Assembly (NCBI GenBank): GCA_945865545.1
Contig: CAMBEQ010000004.1
Span: 27,517-91,516 of the forward strand
Source: Sediminibacterium ginsengisoli
Lineage (GTDB): Bacteria > Bacteroidota > Bacteroidia > Chitinophagales > Chitinophagaceae
Length of the DNA: 64,000 nucleotides
Direction of reading: 5' to 3'
Numbering within the stretch: position 1 is the stretch's first letter; every line of letters begins with the position of its first letter. A program made the translations under genes and the position numbers. The notes beneath the pieces are model-generated. The model searched no databases. It saw nothing but the letters and a program-made list of their open reading frames with translations, and had not been told where the DNA came from. Positions 33,012 to 42,826 of this stretch are shown here, one piece after another.

Positions 33012-34340
33012 ATGCAAGTAGATAAAATTACTTTACAAGATATTGGGCTTTTTGATACAGAAGGGAGTCAGGGTTTAATTACCCATCTTAATTTTTGTAA
33101 AACAAATGGCGGCAAAGAAAAACTAGATCAATTTTTACTAACTCCTTTGTCTTCTATCTCTTCTATCGAACAAAGGCAAAATACAATTGAACAATTTATT
33201 CAAGAAATTGACTTTATTCGAGCTATGACCATTACCAATGGAAGTTCCTTGGTCATTGAAAAATTTTTTGAAACAAGTTTTAAACGTATTCCCAATCAAA
33301 TTAGTTTGCCTGCTGCCTATTGGTACCAATACTTAAATGCTTCCGATTATTCTTTGTTACGCTACTCCTTAGAGCATTTGATTGTTTTTTATCAAAACTT
33401 ACAAAAGTGGGTAGCCATTTTTGAAATAAAAAATGAAAACCCAACCATTCAAAGACTAGTAGCGGAAATTAAAAAACACACGCATCATCCTAGCTTAATT
33501 AGTCTTCCTAAAAAAGCAAAAGTGGATCATCCACAGCAATTGCTCTCCTTATGTTATTTCTTTTTTTACCAATACAAAAATAATACGATTCAATTATTGA
33601 ATCATTTTTACGAGCTTGATGCCTACTATAGCATGGCCGAGGCAGCCAGTCAATATCAATTTGTTTTCCCTACCTGGATAAGTGAGGAAAAAAGTTTTTT
33701 TAAAGTGGAAGGCGCCATTCATCCATTGGTTATTAGTCCTATTGATAATGCAATTTCATTAACCCAAACCAGCAACCTGCTTTTTTTGACAGGGGCCAAT
33801 ATGGCGGGGAAAAGCACTTTTATTAAAACCATTGGCATTGTAATTTATTTAGCGCATATTGGTATGGGTGTACCTGCCAAAAAAATAAGCTTATCCTTAT
33901 TTGATGGGCTTATTACCAACTTAACTATTGCCGATAATGTAGTTAAAGGAGAGAGTTACTTCTTTAATGAAGTACATCGTGTTAAAAATACCATTGAAAA
34001 AATAATAGATGGGAAAAAATATTTTGTTTTAATAGACGAACTTTTCAAAGGCACGAATATTCAAGATGCCATGAAGTGTAGTACGGCCGTTATTGAAGGT
34101 TTACAAAATTTAGATAATAGCCTTTTTATTATCTCCACTCATTTATACGAAATAAGCGATGGCTTAAAAAAATATTCCAATATTCAGTTTAGTTATTTCG
34201 AAACCGAAGTACACCAAAAAGAACTTATTTTTCATTACCAATTAAAAGAAGGGGTAAGTCAAGACAGATTGGGCTATTTAATTTTAGAAAGAGAAGGGGT
34301 TGTTGATCTGTTAGATAGCATTTCTAAAACCAAGTATTAA
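33012..34340 (+). CDS. compact MutS-family ATPase
   Basis: About 443 residues from ATG 33012; a TTG at 33003 is a possible alternative. The C-terminal half is a full MutS ATPase: LFLTGANMAGKSTFIKT (Walker A), GESYFFNEVHRV, FVLIDELFKGTN (Walker B) and SLFIISTHLYE. The N-terminal half resembles only the lever/core region, with no mismatch-binding domain I (no Phe-x-Glu site) and no Smr endonuclease tail, so it is neither canonical MutS nor MutS2. Its role is unknown; it starts 17 bases after pyrC. Confidence 0.85.
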   Translation: MQVDKITLQDIGLFDTEGSQGLITHLNFCKTNGGKEKLDQFLLTPLSSISSIEQRQNTIEQFIQEIDFIRAMTITNGSSLVIEKFFETSFKRIPNQISLPAAYWYQYLNASDYSLLRYSLEHLIVFYQNLQKWVAIFEIKNENPTIQRLVAEIKKHTHHPSLISLPKKAKVDHPQQLLSLCYFFFYQYKNNTIQLLNHFYELDAYYSMAEAASQYQFVFPTWISEEKSFFKVEGAIHPLVISPIDNAISLTQTSNLLFLTGANMAGKSTFIKTIGIVIYLAHIGMGVPAKKISLSLFDGLITNLTIADNVVKGESYFFNEVHRVKNTIEKIIDGKKYFVLIDELFKGTNIQDAMKCSTAVIEGLQNLDNSLFIISTHLYEISDGLKKYSNIQFSYFETEVHQKELIFHYQLKEGVSQDRLGYLILEREGVVDLLDSISKTKY

Positions 34341-34382
34341 TACTTTACCAAAGGCTTTAAAGTAGCGTAGTTTACAAGAAAA

Positions 34383-35957
34383 ATGCTTGTAAAAATAAAA
34401 GGCAGTGCCCTAATTGGTATTGACGCCATTACCATTACCATAGAAGTGAATGTAAGTATGGGCCAGGGCTATTGTATTGTTGGACTTCCCGACAATGCGG
34501 TAAAAGAAAGTTTAGATCGGACTGAAAGTGCCATTAAGTCTAATGGCTTTCACATGCCTAGAACTAAAGTAGTTGTGAATTTATCTCCAGCCGATTTAAA
34601 AAAAACGGGTGCTGCATTTGACCTACCCATTGCTATTGGCATCTTAGCTGCATCGGAACAATTACCATCCCCTTCTCCACTAGAACAATATATTATCATG
34701 GGAGAGTTGGGACTAGATGGTTATTTATATCCTATCAAAGGTGTCCTAGCCATGGCCATGCAAGCAAAGGAAGAATGTTTTTCAGGTATGATCGTTCCCA
34801 ATGCCAATAAAGCCGAAGCCATGATGGTAGATGAATTAGCTGTTTTTGGATTTGATCACATCCAAGAAGTGATTGCCTTTTTAAAAGACCCTTTATATAG
34901 TAGTCCCGAACTTTCTAAAAATTTAAAAATAAATAACCTTATCTCTAAAATACATACCAGCTCAACATTAACACAAGTCATCCCTGATTTTTCTGAAGTG
35001 AAGGGACAATTCTATTGCAAACGCGCATTAGAAGTTGCTAGTGCAGGTGGGCACAATATTATCATGATTGGTCCTCCTGGTGCAGGTAAAACGATGTTAG
35101 CAAAAAGTATCGTTTCTATTTTACCCCCATTAAGTAAAAAGGAAGCGCTGGAAACTAGTAAAATTTACAGTGCAAGCGGTAAGTTGGCTATCAATAATCA
35201 ATTACTTAGTCAAAGGCCATTTAGACAACCGCACCATACTTTATCTGCTATAGCCATGATTGGAGGTGGAAGTTTTCCGCAGCCTGGTGAAATTTCATTG
35301 GCCCACAATGGAGTCCTATTTTTAGATGAGCTTCCAGAATTCAATAGATCCGTTATAGAAGTTTTAAGGCAACCCATGGAAGAAGGCGTGGTAGCCATTG
35401 CAAGAGCTAAAATGAGTGTTCAGTTTCCAGCAAGGTTTATGTTAATGGCTTCGATGAATCCCTGCCCTTGTGGTTTTTACAATCACCCCCAAAAAGAGTG
35501 TCATTGTAGCCCTAGCTCCATTCAAAAGTATATGCATAAAATATCTGGTCCTTTATTAGACCGAATTGACTTACATATTGAAGTTTCTCCTGTTTCGTAT
35601 GAGGATCTTAGAGGAAATGACGAAAGTGATTCCTCTGCCGCCATCGCTAAAAGGGTACAAAAAGCAAGAGCGATTCAATTTCAAAGGTTTGCATTAGAAC
35701 AAGGGGTGTACAACAATGCTCAAATGAACAGTAGCCAATTAAAAAAGTTTTGCTCCATTTCACCCACTGCGGAAACCTTGTTAAAAAATGCGATGGAAAA
35801 ATTCCAATTAAGTGCCCGTGCTTTTGATCGTATTTTGAAAGTAAGCAGAAGCATAGCAGATTTAGAAGCTAAAGAAAATATTGAAATAGGCCATATAAGC
35901 GAGGCCATTCAATATAGAAATTTAGATCGTTCTAGCTGGGGCCAATTTAAAAACTAA
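34383..35957 (+). CDS. YifB/ComM family Mg-chelatase-like AAA+ ATPase
   Basis: The 524-residue protein has an N-terminal Lon-protease-like fold (residues 1-170, GYCIVGLPDNAVKESLDRTE), a central AAA+ module (IGPPGAGKTMLAKSI, Walker A; GVLFLDELPEF, Walker B) with a Cys cluster (PCPCGFYNHPQKECHC) and a C-terminal Mg-chelatase helical domain. ComM homologues act as helicases that help branch migration during natural transformation. The neighbouring MutS-like gene ends 42 bases upstream. Confidence 0.93.
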   Translation: MLVKIKGSALIGIDAITITIEVNVSMGQGYCIVGLPDNAVKESLDRTESAIKSNGFHMPRTKVVVNLSPADLKKTGAAFDLPIAIGILAASEQLPSPSPLEQYIIMGELGLDGYLYPIKGVLAMAMQAKEECFSGMIVPNANKAEAMMVDELAVFGFDHIQEVIAFLKDPLYSSPELSKNLKINNLISKIHTSSTLTQVIPDFSEVKGQFYCKRALEVASAGGHNIIMIGPPGAGKTMLAKSIVSILPPLSKKEALETSKIYSASGKLAINNQLLSQRPFRQPHHTLSAIAMIGGGSFPQPGEISLAHNGVLFLDELPEFNRSVIEVLRQPMEEGVVAIARAKMSVQFPARFMLMASMNPCPCGFYNHPQKECHCSPSSIQKYMHKISGPLLDRIDLHIEVSPVSYEDLRGNDESDSSAAIAKRVQKARAIQFQRFALEQGVYNNAQMNSSQLKKFCSISPTAETLLKNAMEKFQLSARAFDRILKVSRSIADLEAKENIEIGHISEAIQYRNLDRSSWGQFKN

Positions 35958-35984
35958 GGTTTTTTACAAGTGAAATTCCTTGGA

Positions 35985-36350
35985 TTAATATTGACCAGTT
36001 TTTAGCAAAACCAAAGTGCAAGCTTCCATAGTTTCGATGCCATTTTTGGCTGCAAGTGAAGCTAGTATTGGATTTTCAGTGCCTGGATTAAATATAATTC
36101 GACGTGGCGCTAGGGCAATAATAGCTTCTAAATATTCGCTTTGTGCTGCTGGACCTAGGTATAAAGTGACGGTATCAACAGTCCCTTGCACTGGCCATTC
36201 ATTGATGATAGCTGTGTTATTGATCTGTCCTTTTTTGATGCCAAAAGGATACACTGCATACCCTTTTTCTTCCAAAAGCGCTGTTGCTAAAAAACTGTAT
36301 CTTTCTGGATTGGGCGTTGCGCCAACTACTAATGTCAGGGGTGTCTTCAT
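35985..36350 (-). CDS. CoA-binding (YccU-like) Rossmann protein
   Basis: A 121-residue CoA_binding_2 domain: TLVVGATPNPERYSF at the N-terminus (dinucleotide-type loop), GYAVYPFGIKKGQI, and RIIFNPGTENP near residue 90. Family members bind CoA or similar ligands; the cellular role is not established. It converges on yifB. The -7 box TAGATTTG lies 4 bases before its start. Confidence 0.87.
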   Translation of the reverse strand: MKTPLTLVVGATPNPERYSFLATALLEEKGYAVYPFGIKKGQINNTAIINEWPVQGTVDTVTLYLGPAAQSEYLEAIIALAPRRIIFNPGTENPILASLAAKNGIETMEACTLVLLKTGQY

Positions 36351-36354
36351 TACA

Positions 36355-36362
36355 CAAATCTA
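36355..36362 (-). promoter_or_regulatory. predicted -7 box of the CoA-binding gene, leaderless spacing
   Basis: The minus strand reads TAGATTTG (perfect TAnnTTTG) with 4 bases to the start codon, the same spacing as at menG. Confidence 0.5.
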
Positions 36363-36450
36363 TTATAAAAAATCAATACATTTAATTTAGTTACAATAAA
36401 ACAATGTAATTTTATATTTATAAAAAACTAACAATTTAAAAATAAACATC

Positions 36451-36798
36451 ATGGCAAAGTCAAACAAGAAAAAAGTAGTAGCAAAAAAGAAAGTGGTAGC
36501 AAAAAAAGTAGCCCCTAAGAAGAAAGTGGCGGCTAATAAGAAATCAACTGCAAAAAAGACAGCTCCTAAAAAGAAAGTAATAGCTAAGAAAAAAGCAACT
36601 GCAAAAAAAGCGGCTCCTAAAAAGAAAGTAGTGGCTAAGAAAAAAGTAGTAGCAAAAAAGAAAGTTGCTACAAAAAAAGCAGCACCTAAAAAGAAAGTAG
36701 TAGCTAAGAAAAAAGTAACTGCACCAGCAGCAGCTCCTGCAGCAGCTGTAGTTGCTCCTACCCTTTTTACTGAACCAATTACTACACCAACGGCATAG
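36451..36798 (+). CDS. histone H1-like Lys/Ala-rich DNA-binding protein
   Basis: A 115-residue protein of extreme composition: nearly all Lys, Ala and Val to about residue 90, built of PKKKV and AKKK repeats (APKKK occurs five times), then an uncharged tail of Ala, Pro and Thr. The repeat is also visible in DNA, as units of about 60-70 bases. This matches bacterial H1-like proteins (Hc2, AlgP-like), thought to compact DNA. The high number of perfect repeats makes length variation between strains likely. It is monocistronic, with its own terminator. Confidence 0.85.
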   Translation: MAKSNKKKVVAKKKVVAKKVAPKKKVAANKKSTAKKTAPKKKVIAKKKATAKKAAPKKKVVAKKKVVAKKKVATKKAAPKKKVVAKKKVTAPAAAPAAAVVAPTLFTEPITTPTA

Positions 36799-36816
36799 TA
36801 AACTTATTCAATTGAT

Positions 36817-36862
36817 AAATCCCGTCCCGATTCCGTTTATTCGGGTAAGACGGGATTTTTTT
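36817..36862 (+). terminator. terminator of the H1-like gene
   Basis: AAATCCCGTC (36817-36826) pairs with GACGGGATTT (36849-36858), followed by more T. The loop of 22 bases holds a smaller inner CCCGA/TCGGG pair. Confidence 0.85.
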
Positions 36863-36883
36863 ATGTTAATTTAAATTATAATT

Positions 36884-39292
36884 ATGCGAATTATTTTAAT
36901 GCTTTTATGTTTCCCATTGCTATTGCAAGCGCAAAGCAATTCCATTACTGAAAAAACAAAGTCAATGGAATTTCACAAAGGGTATTTTAATTACTGGTGG
37001 GATGCCAATCAGGGAAAAATTTATATGGCCATAGATAAATTAGATCATCCCTTTTTGTATGTCAATTCTTTGCCAGCGGGCCTAGGATCTAATGATATCG
37101 GGCTTGATAGAGGGCAAATTGGAGATTCCAGAATTGTCTTTTTTCAAAGAGTTGGTAAAAAAGTATTGCTTACACAACCCAATTTTGATTACCGAGCCAT
37201 CTCTAATGATCCAAGGGAACAAAAAGCAGTGACTGAATCATTCGCGCAATCTATTCTTTTTAATTTTACAGTAGAAGCAGAAGAAGGTAATACTATTTTA
37301 ATTGACGCCACTTCTTTCTTTTTAAGAGATGCCCATGGTGTAGCAGATAGAATAAGAAAAACAAAACAAGGCACTTACACTTTAAATGAGGGCCGCTCTG
37401 CTATTTATATAAAAAACACTAAAAATTTTCCTAAGAACTCTGAATTTGAAGCCACGCTTACTTTTGTAGGAGGTTCTGACGCTGGTAGATATATTCAAAC
37501 TATTGCGCCTTCCATTGAAGCACTCACAGTTAGGATGCATCATAGCTTTGTAGAACTTCCCGACAATAATTATTCCCCAAGAAAATACGACATAAGAAGT
37601 GGCTATTTTGGATCGACTTATTTTGATTACGGAAGTGATATTAGTGAACCAATACAACAAATGGTCATTAATAGACACCGTTTATTTAAAAAAGATCCTA
37701 CTGCTGCATTAAGTGAGCCAGTGAAGCCAATAATTTATTATTTAGACAATGGCACCCCCGAGCCCATTCGATCTGCATTATTAGATGGTGCAAGATGGTG
37801 GAATCAAGCATTTGAAGCAGCAGGTTATAAAAATGCTTTTCAAGTTCAAGTGCTACCAGATTCTGCCGATCCCATGGATATAAGATACAATATGATTAAT
37901 TGGGTACATCGTTCTACCCGAGGTTGGAGCTATGGTTCAACCATATCTGATCCAAGAACTGGTGAAATTATCAAAGGACAAGTCACGCTTGGTTCTTTGA
38001 GAGTTCGCCAAGATTACTTAATTTTTACAGCTTTACTTTCACCTTATATCAATGGCCAACCGGTTTCAGAAAAAATGAGAACCGCTGCTATACAAAGGCT
38101 AAGGCAATTGGCTGCGCATGAAGTAGGTCATACCATTGGTTTACAACATAACTACGCTTCTAGTTTCAATGACCGAGCATCTGTTATGGATTATCCGCAT
38201 CCTAATATTTATGTGAATGAAAAAGGAGAAATGGATTTCTCTAAAGTATATACCAATGAAATTGGCGCCTGGGATAAAAGAGCCATTCTTTTCGGCTACC
38301 AAGATTTTGGAAAAGTAAGCACTGCAGTTGAAAACGAGGCATTAAATAATATGCTAGCAGAAAATTCAAAGAATGGTTTATTATTTATTGCTGATGCGGA
38401 TGCAAGAGCTGCAAGTGGCTTTCATCCTTATGCACATTTATGGGACAATCAATCTGATGCAGTAGTTGGTTTGGAGCAAGTAATTGCAGTTAGAAAAAAA
38501 GGCTTAGCTCAATTTGGCGAAAATGCTATCCCCAATGGAACACCGCTTTCTAAATTAGAAGACATGCTAGTTCCTTTGTATAATTACCACCGCTATCAAT
38601 ATGAAGCCGTCACCAAACTCATTGGTGGCATGAATTATAATTATAGTGTAAGAGGTGACGCCAATCAAATTAAACCTACCATCTTATCCAATGCCATTCA
38701 ACAAAAAGCATTGGATGCAGCACTAGGTTGTTTGTCGGCAAGTACCCTTGTACTACCAGAAAATATTTTAGCCTTAATTCCTCCTCGCCCTCCTATGTAT
38801 TATGGTGTGGGTGAATTATTTGAAAAAAGAACTGGTATGAGCTTTGACGCTTTAGCGGCAGCTGAAGCCTTAGCCGATTTTGAATTAGGATTTTTATTTA
38901 ATGTGGAAAGAGCCAATAGACTAGTTCAAAACAAAGCCAGGGCCAATACCCTTGGCTGGGATCAGGTTTTAGATGCCATCTTAGAAAAAACCTGGTACAC
39001 TAAAATTACCACTGGCTTAGAAGGAAGCATTCAATTGCAAACACAACAATTAACGCTTACTTGGTTATTAGGTATGAGCCAAAGTACCGATGCTAATTTT
39101 GAAGTGAGGACTATTTGCAATGACCGCATTCAACAATTAAAAACCAAATTAGAAATTTTAGCAAAAACGGATCCTGCACATAAAGCACAGTATGGATATG
39201 CTTTAGAAAGAATTAAAAATCCAAAAGATATTGTGCTTCCTAAACCTACCATTATCCCACCAGGTGCTCCCATTGGATGCGATATAGAATAA
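36884..39292 (+). CDS. secreted metzincin-type zinc metalloprotease (DUF5117/DUF4953 family)
   Basis: An 802-residue protein with signal peptide (IILMLLCFPLLLQAQ). At about residue 410 it has HEVGHTIGLQH, the HExxHxxGxxH zinc motif, followed by SVMDYPHPN, the Met-turn. The N-terminal third is beta-rich (DUF5117-like; YMAIDKLDHPFLYVNSLP) and the C-terminal third helical. Such proteins are common in Bacteroidota and presumed to degrade external protein, but substrates are unknown. It is transcribed alone and ends at a two-way terminator. Confidence 0.9.
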   Translation: MRIILMLLCFPLLLQAQSNSITEKTKSMEFHKGYFNYWWDANQGKIYMAIDKLDHPFLYVNSLPAGLGSNDIGLDRGQIGDSRIVFFQRVGKKVLLTQPNFDYRAISNDPREQKAVTESFAQSILFNFTVEAEEGNTILIDATSFFLRDAHGVADRIRKTKQGTYTLNEGRSAIYIKNTKNFPKNSEFEATLTFVGGSDAGRYIQTIAPSIEALTVRMHHSFVELPDNNYSPRKYDIRSGYFGSTYFDYGSDISEPIQQMVINRHRLFKKDPTAALSEPVKPIIYYLDNGTPEPIRSALLDGARWWNQAFEAAGYKNAFQVQVLPDSADPMDIRYNMINWVHRSTRGWSYGSTISDPRTGEIIKGQVTLGSLRVRQDYLIFTALLSPYINGQPVSEKMRTAAIQRLRQLAAHEVGHTIGLQHNYASSFNDRASVMDYPHPNIYVNEKGEMDFSKVYTNEIGAWDKRAILFGYQDFGKVSTAVENEALNNMLAENSKNGLLFIADADARAASGFHPYAHLWDNQSDAVVGLEQVIAVRKKGLAQFGENAIPNGTPLSKLEDMLVPLYNYHRYQYEAVTKLIGGMNYNYSVRGDANQIKPTILSNAIQQKALDAALGCLSASTLVLPENILALIPPRPPMYYGVGELFEKRTGMSFDALAAAEALADFELGFLFNVERANRLVQNKARANTLGWDQVLDAILEKTWYTKITTGLEGSIQLQTQQLTLTWLLGMSQSTDANFEVRTICNDRIQQLKTKLEILAKTDPAHKAQYGYALERIKNPKDIVLPKPTIIPPGAPIGCDIE

Positions 39293-39351
39293 ATTAGCAG
39301 GCCTAGTTATTTAACAAAAGCTATAGTTCATTGGGCTTAAATAATTAAATC

Positions 39352-39387
39352 AAAAAAAGCCCCCCGAATTCTCGAGGGGCTTTTTTA
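39352..39387. terminator. bidirectional terminator between metalloprotease and E2 genes
   Basis: A run of A plus GCCCC (39352-39363) pairs with GGGGC plus a T run (39376-39386). The gene ends face each other, so it can serve both strands. Confidence 0.85.
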
Positions 39388-39411
39388 ATATCATCAGTGA
39401 TTTAAAATAAC

Positions 39412-41058
39412 TTATACAAACATCCTTATAGGTTCTTCTAAATAACTTTTTAAAGTTTGTAAGAAAGCAGATCCAGTTGCACCATCTACCACTCTATGAT
39501 CGCAACTTAAAGTTACATTCATGACATTGCCTGGAACTACTTGACCATTTTTTACCACTGGTTCTTGCGCAATACCACCCACGGCTAATATACAAGCATC
39601 CGGTGGATTGATAATAGCAGTGAATTGATCTATTCCAAACATGCCTAAATTAGAAATGGTGAAAGTACTTCCTTCCCAATCGGCAGGTTGTAGTTTTTTA
39701 TCTTTTGCTTTTTTAGCAAACTCCTTTACGGAAATACTTATTTCATCCAATGAAAGGCCATCTGCATAACGAAGTACCGGTACTAATAATCCTTCATCCA
39801 CTGCAACAGCAATTCCAATATTCACATGATGGTTTTCACGAATCACATCGCCCAACCAACTGCTATTTACTTTTGGATGTTGCTTCAATGATAAGGCTAC
39901 TGCTTTTACGATAAAATCGTTAAAGCTTATTTTAACAGGCGCAGTTTCATTCACAACAGTTCGAGCTGCAATGGTCGCATCCATATTAATTTTCATGGTT
40001 AAGTAAAAATGCGGTGCCGTAAATAAACTTTCACTTAAACGTTTTGCAATTACTTTACGCATTTGCGAAACTGGCGTATCTACAAAACTCACTTGACCAA
40101 CAAAATTGGTGCTTCTTGGTGCCGCCATTTTTACATTGCTCATTGCATTGCTTGATGGCTTATAATTTTCTAAATCTGTTCTGGTAATTCTTCCATGTTC
40201 TCCTGTGCCTTGCACGAATTTTAAATCGATGCCTTTGTCTTTTGCAATTTTCTTGGCTAATGGAGAAGCAAATATTCTTCCTTCGTTTACTACTGCCGCA
40301 GGAGCAGTAGCCACGGGTATAGGCGCTGTTGCAGGAGGTGCTGATACAGTAGCTGTTACAACAGGTGCTGCGGCCTTAGGCGCTTCAGTAACTGAAGGTG
40401 ATTTAACCGACTTTACAATGCTATCAATGTCGAGTCCTGGTTGCCCAATAATACACAACAATTGATTGACTAATATTTTTTCTCCTGCTTGTGCTCCTTG
40501 GTATAATAAAGTTCCGTCTTTATAAGATTCTAATTCCATGGTGGCTTTATCTGTTTCGATATCGGCCAACACTTCTCCTTTGGTTACTTTATCGCCTACT
40601 TTTTTATGCCAACCAGCAATTACCCCTTCAGTCATCGTATCACTTAATCTTGGCATTAATACCACTTCTTCCATCGAGCTTAAATCTGCGGTAGTAGTTG
40701 GAGTAATTGGAGTAATTGGAGCAGCTGCAGGTGTTGCAATAGCTTCAGTGGTAGCAGGTGCTTGTGAAGTGGCTATTGCCGAATTTGTATTTTGTGCAAT
40801 TAAAGCAGTTATGTCTTCCCCTGCTTTTCCGAAAATCGCTAATAAATCATTCACCTGTAATTTGCCACCACGAGGTGTTCCTATATGTAATAAAATGCCA
40901 TCTTGATAACTTTCCAATTCCATGGTTGCTTTGTCCGTTTCAATTTCGGCTAATAAATCACCTTTTTTAACGGTATCCCCCACTTTTTTATGCCAGGCAG
41001 CCACCACGCCTTCGGTCATGGTATCACTTAAACGGGGCATTAATATTACTTCAGCCAT
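39412..41058 (-). CDS. pdhC: pyruvate dehydrogenase E2 (dihydrolipoyl acetyltransferase), two lipoyl domains
   Basis: The 548-residue protein begins with two tandem lipoyl domains (about 1-78 and 130-208), each with the ETDKATMELES lipoylated Lys; an Ala/Pro/Thr linker follows, then an E3/E1-binding domain at about 262-300 (FASPLAKKIAKDKGIDL) and a catalytic acyltransferase domain (about 320-548) with SCDHRVVDGATG (catalytic His and Asp). It transfers acetyl groups to CoA. The two lipoyl segments are highly similar in DNA, an internal duplication. E1 and E3 genes are not adjacent; the fused E1 at 61440 is a branched-chain or related paralogue. Confidence 0.93.
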   Translation of the reverse strand: MAEVILMPRLSDTMTEGVVAAWHKKVGDTVKKGDLLAEIETDKATMELESYQDGILLHIGTPRGGKLQVNDLLAIFGKAGEDITALIAQNTNSAIATSQAPATTEAIATPAAAPITPITPTTTADLSSMEEVVLMPRLSDTMTEGVIAGWHKKVGDKVTKGEVLADIETDKATMELESYKDGTLLYQGAQAGEKILVNQLLCIIGQPGLDIDSIVKSVKSPSVTEAPKAAAPVVTATVSAPPATAPIPVATAPAAVVNEGRIFASPLAKKIAKDKGIDLKFVQGTGEHGRITRTDLENYKPSSNAMSNVKMAAPRSTNFVGQVSFVDTPVSQMRKVIAKRLSESLFTAPHFYLTMKINMDATIAARTVVNETAPVKISFNDFIVKAVALSLKQHPKVNSSWLGDVIRENHHVNIGIAVAVDEGLLVPVLRYADGLSLDEISISVKEFAKKAKDKKLQPADWEGSTFTISNLGMFGIDQFTAIINPPDACILAVGGIAQEPVVKNGQVVPGNVMNVTLSCDHRVVDGATGSAFLQTLKSYLEEPIRMFV

Positions 41059-41182
41059 AGGTAAAAGGAAGTTTTGTAATTAGGCGTGAAATTACATCAA
41101 AAATGTTTTTTTTCCCACCAGAAAATGCAATTTTCTATCAAAAAGAGGCAAAAACAAGGCTATTTAAGTAAAAGGCTATCCT

Positions 41183-42634
41183 CTACTGACCTTGCGCCAA
41201 GCTATAGGCTTTTTTATCGGCCCACATGTTCAATATTTCTAAGGAACATATTTTAAAATCTATCGCCAAAGCTCGGTAGATATCAATTACATCGTCCTGA
41301 GACAAAGGCAAAGAATTAACCGTTTCAAAACGACAATAATATTGATTCACCAAATTGGTAAAAATAGAGCCTGAAGGCCAAACCTGTGTTCCTCGGTTGG
41401 TGATGGTTACCAATTTAAGTGCCTCTGTTGTATGACTTAAACATTTATCTGCAATCACTTTTGGTTGATCATTACTTTCTATAAAAAAATCAACACCTAC
41501 AATTTTATGATCATCATTCAAATCACTTTGCAACATGGGATTGTGCTCTAATTTAAAATTAGTAGGGGTTACATAAAAATTAGGCAACATTGGTTTTGGA
41601 TTGTGCTTAGGTTGCTTACCAAAATTATCAATGATGGCTTGAGCAAAAACAGTTGTGTTTACAGAAGGGATAGATTTATCTCCAAAGTCTCCCGTATGAA
41701 CGCCAGATTCTAAAGTAAATAACAATGCATTCTCAATGGAGATGGCTTGTTCCATTAATCCCAAATGACGCAGCATACTTAATCCACTTAATAAAAGAGA
41801 AGTAGGATTCGCTATATTTTTTCCTGCAATATCTGGAGCTGTTCCATGTACCGCTTCAAAAATAGAGATATGATCGCCAATATTAGCAGAAGGCGCAAAA
41901 CCAAGCCCCCCCACTAATCCAGCACATAAGTCACTCACTATATCACCTTGCAAATTCGTTAATACAATTACGTCAAATAAATCGGGACGACTAACCAATT
42001 TCATACATAAGTCATCTACAATTACATCATCTGCTTTTAATTCAGGATATTCTTTAGCTACTTCTTTAAATACTTCTAAAAATAAGCCATCCGTTAATTT
42101 CATAATGTTGGCCTTGTGACCACAAGTAATTCTTTTGGCCCCTTTCTTCTTTGCCATTTCAAATGCATAGCGAATTACTTGTTCACTTCCTGGACGAGTA
42201 ATAAAACGTCTTCCCAATGCCACATCTTGCGTAAGCATATGTTCTATTCCACCATAAGTATCTTCAATATTTTCTCTGACAATGGTTAAGTCTATAGCAA
42301 TACCCGCTTTACTAAATACTGTTTCCACTCCACTTAATGTTTGAAATTTTCTATCGTTCGCGTAGGTATTCCATGTTTTACGTGCAGTTACATTTACGCT
42401 TTTTACCCCTTTGCCCTTTGGGGTTTCCATAGGCCCTTTAAAAAGAATGCCTAATGTCTCAATGGTTTCTTTTGCCTGTGAAGTCATTCCATTGTTAAAG
42501 CCCTTGTCAAAAACCCATTTTCCCATATCTACAAAATCATACTCCAAAGGCACTTTGGCGGCGTTAAAAATAGTAATAACTGCTTCCATTATCTCTGGCC
42601 CAATGCCATCTCCCTTTGCTACTGCAATCTTCAT
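41183..42634 (-). CDS. icd: isocitrate dehydrogenase with C-terminal extension
   Basis: The 483-residue protein opens as a beta-decarboxylating dehydrogenase ([17 protein letters not shown]), has [14 protein letters not shown] (substrate site) and [19 protein letters not shown], and closes the catalytic part with [19 protein letters not shown]. About 140 residues after the core form an extension without a catalytic motif, as in the Thermus-type enzyme of about 496 residues. The TCA-cycle role is likely; co-enzyme choice (NADP expected) is not settled by what I can see. Confidence 0.88.
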   Translation of the reverse strand: MKIAVAKGDGIGPEIMEAVITIFNAAKVPLEYDFVDMGKWVFDKGFNNGMTSQAKETIETLGILFKGPMETPKGKGVKSVNVTARKTWNTYANDRKFQTLSGVETVFSKAGIAIDLTIVRENIEDTYGGIEHMLTQDVALGRRFITRPGSEQVIRYAFEMAKKKGAKRITCGHKANIMKLTDGLFLEVFKEVAKEYPELKADDVIVDDLCMKLVSRPDLFDVIVLTNLQGDIVSDLCAGLVGGLGFAPSANIGDHISIFEAVHGTAPDIAGKNIANPTSLLLSGLSMLRHLGLMEQAISIENALLFTLESGVHTGDFGDKSIPSVNTTVFAQAIIDNFGKQPKHNPKPMLPNFYVTPTNFKLEHNPMLQSDLNDDHKIVGVDFFIESNDQPKVIADKCLSHTTEALKLVTITNRGTQVWPSGSIFTNLVNQYYCRFETVNSLPLSQDDVIDIYRALAIDFKICSLEILNMWADKKAYSLAQGQ

Positions 42635-42826
42635 TTTGGTGTATTTTAGAGTGAATTTTTGATTGTTTTTCGTTGCTATTTTAGTCCTAATTCATTAGTT
42701 TTCGCAAAGTTAAGCGACTTAGGGGGTCAAATAAAAAAATTGCACACCTTTTTATATAATCGGCCCAAATATTTGGTACTTTTATCCGGCAGTATTCTCT
42801 GCCATTGTACAATAGACAGTTTTCTT

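Noticed and set aside
40540..40980. Repeated DNA segment inside the E2 gene
   Set aside because: It is explained by the two tandem lipoyl domains, which are common in pyruvate dehydrogenase E2.
42659..42826. 56-residue N-terminal extension of ApaG
   Set aside because: The extension has no family match and the internal ATG at 42827 gives the standard ApaG length.
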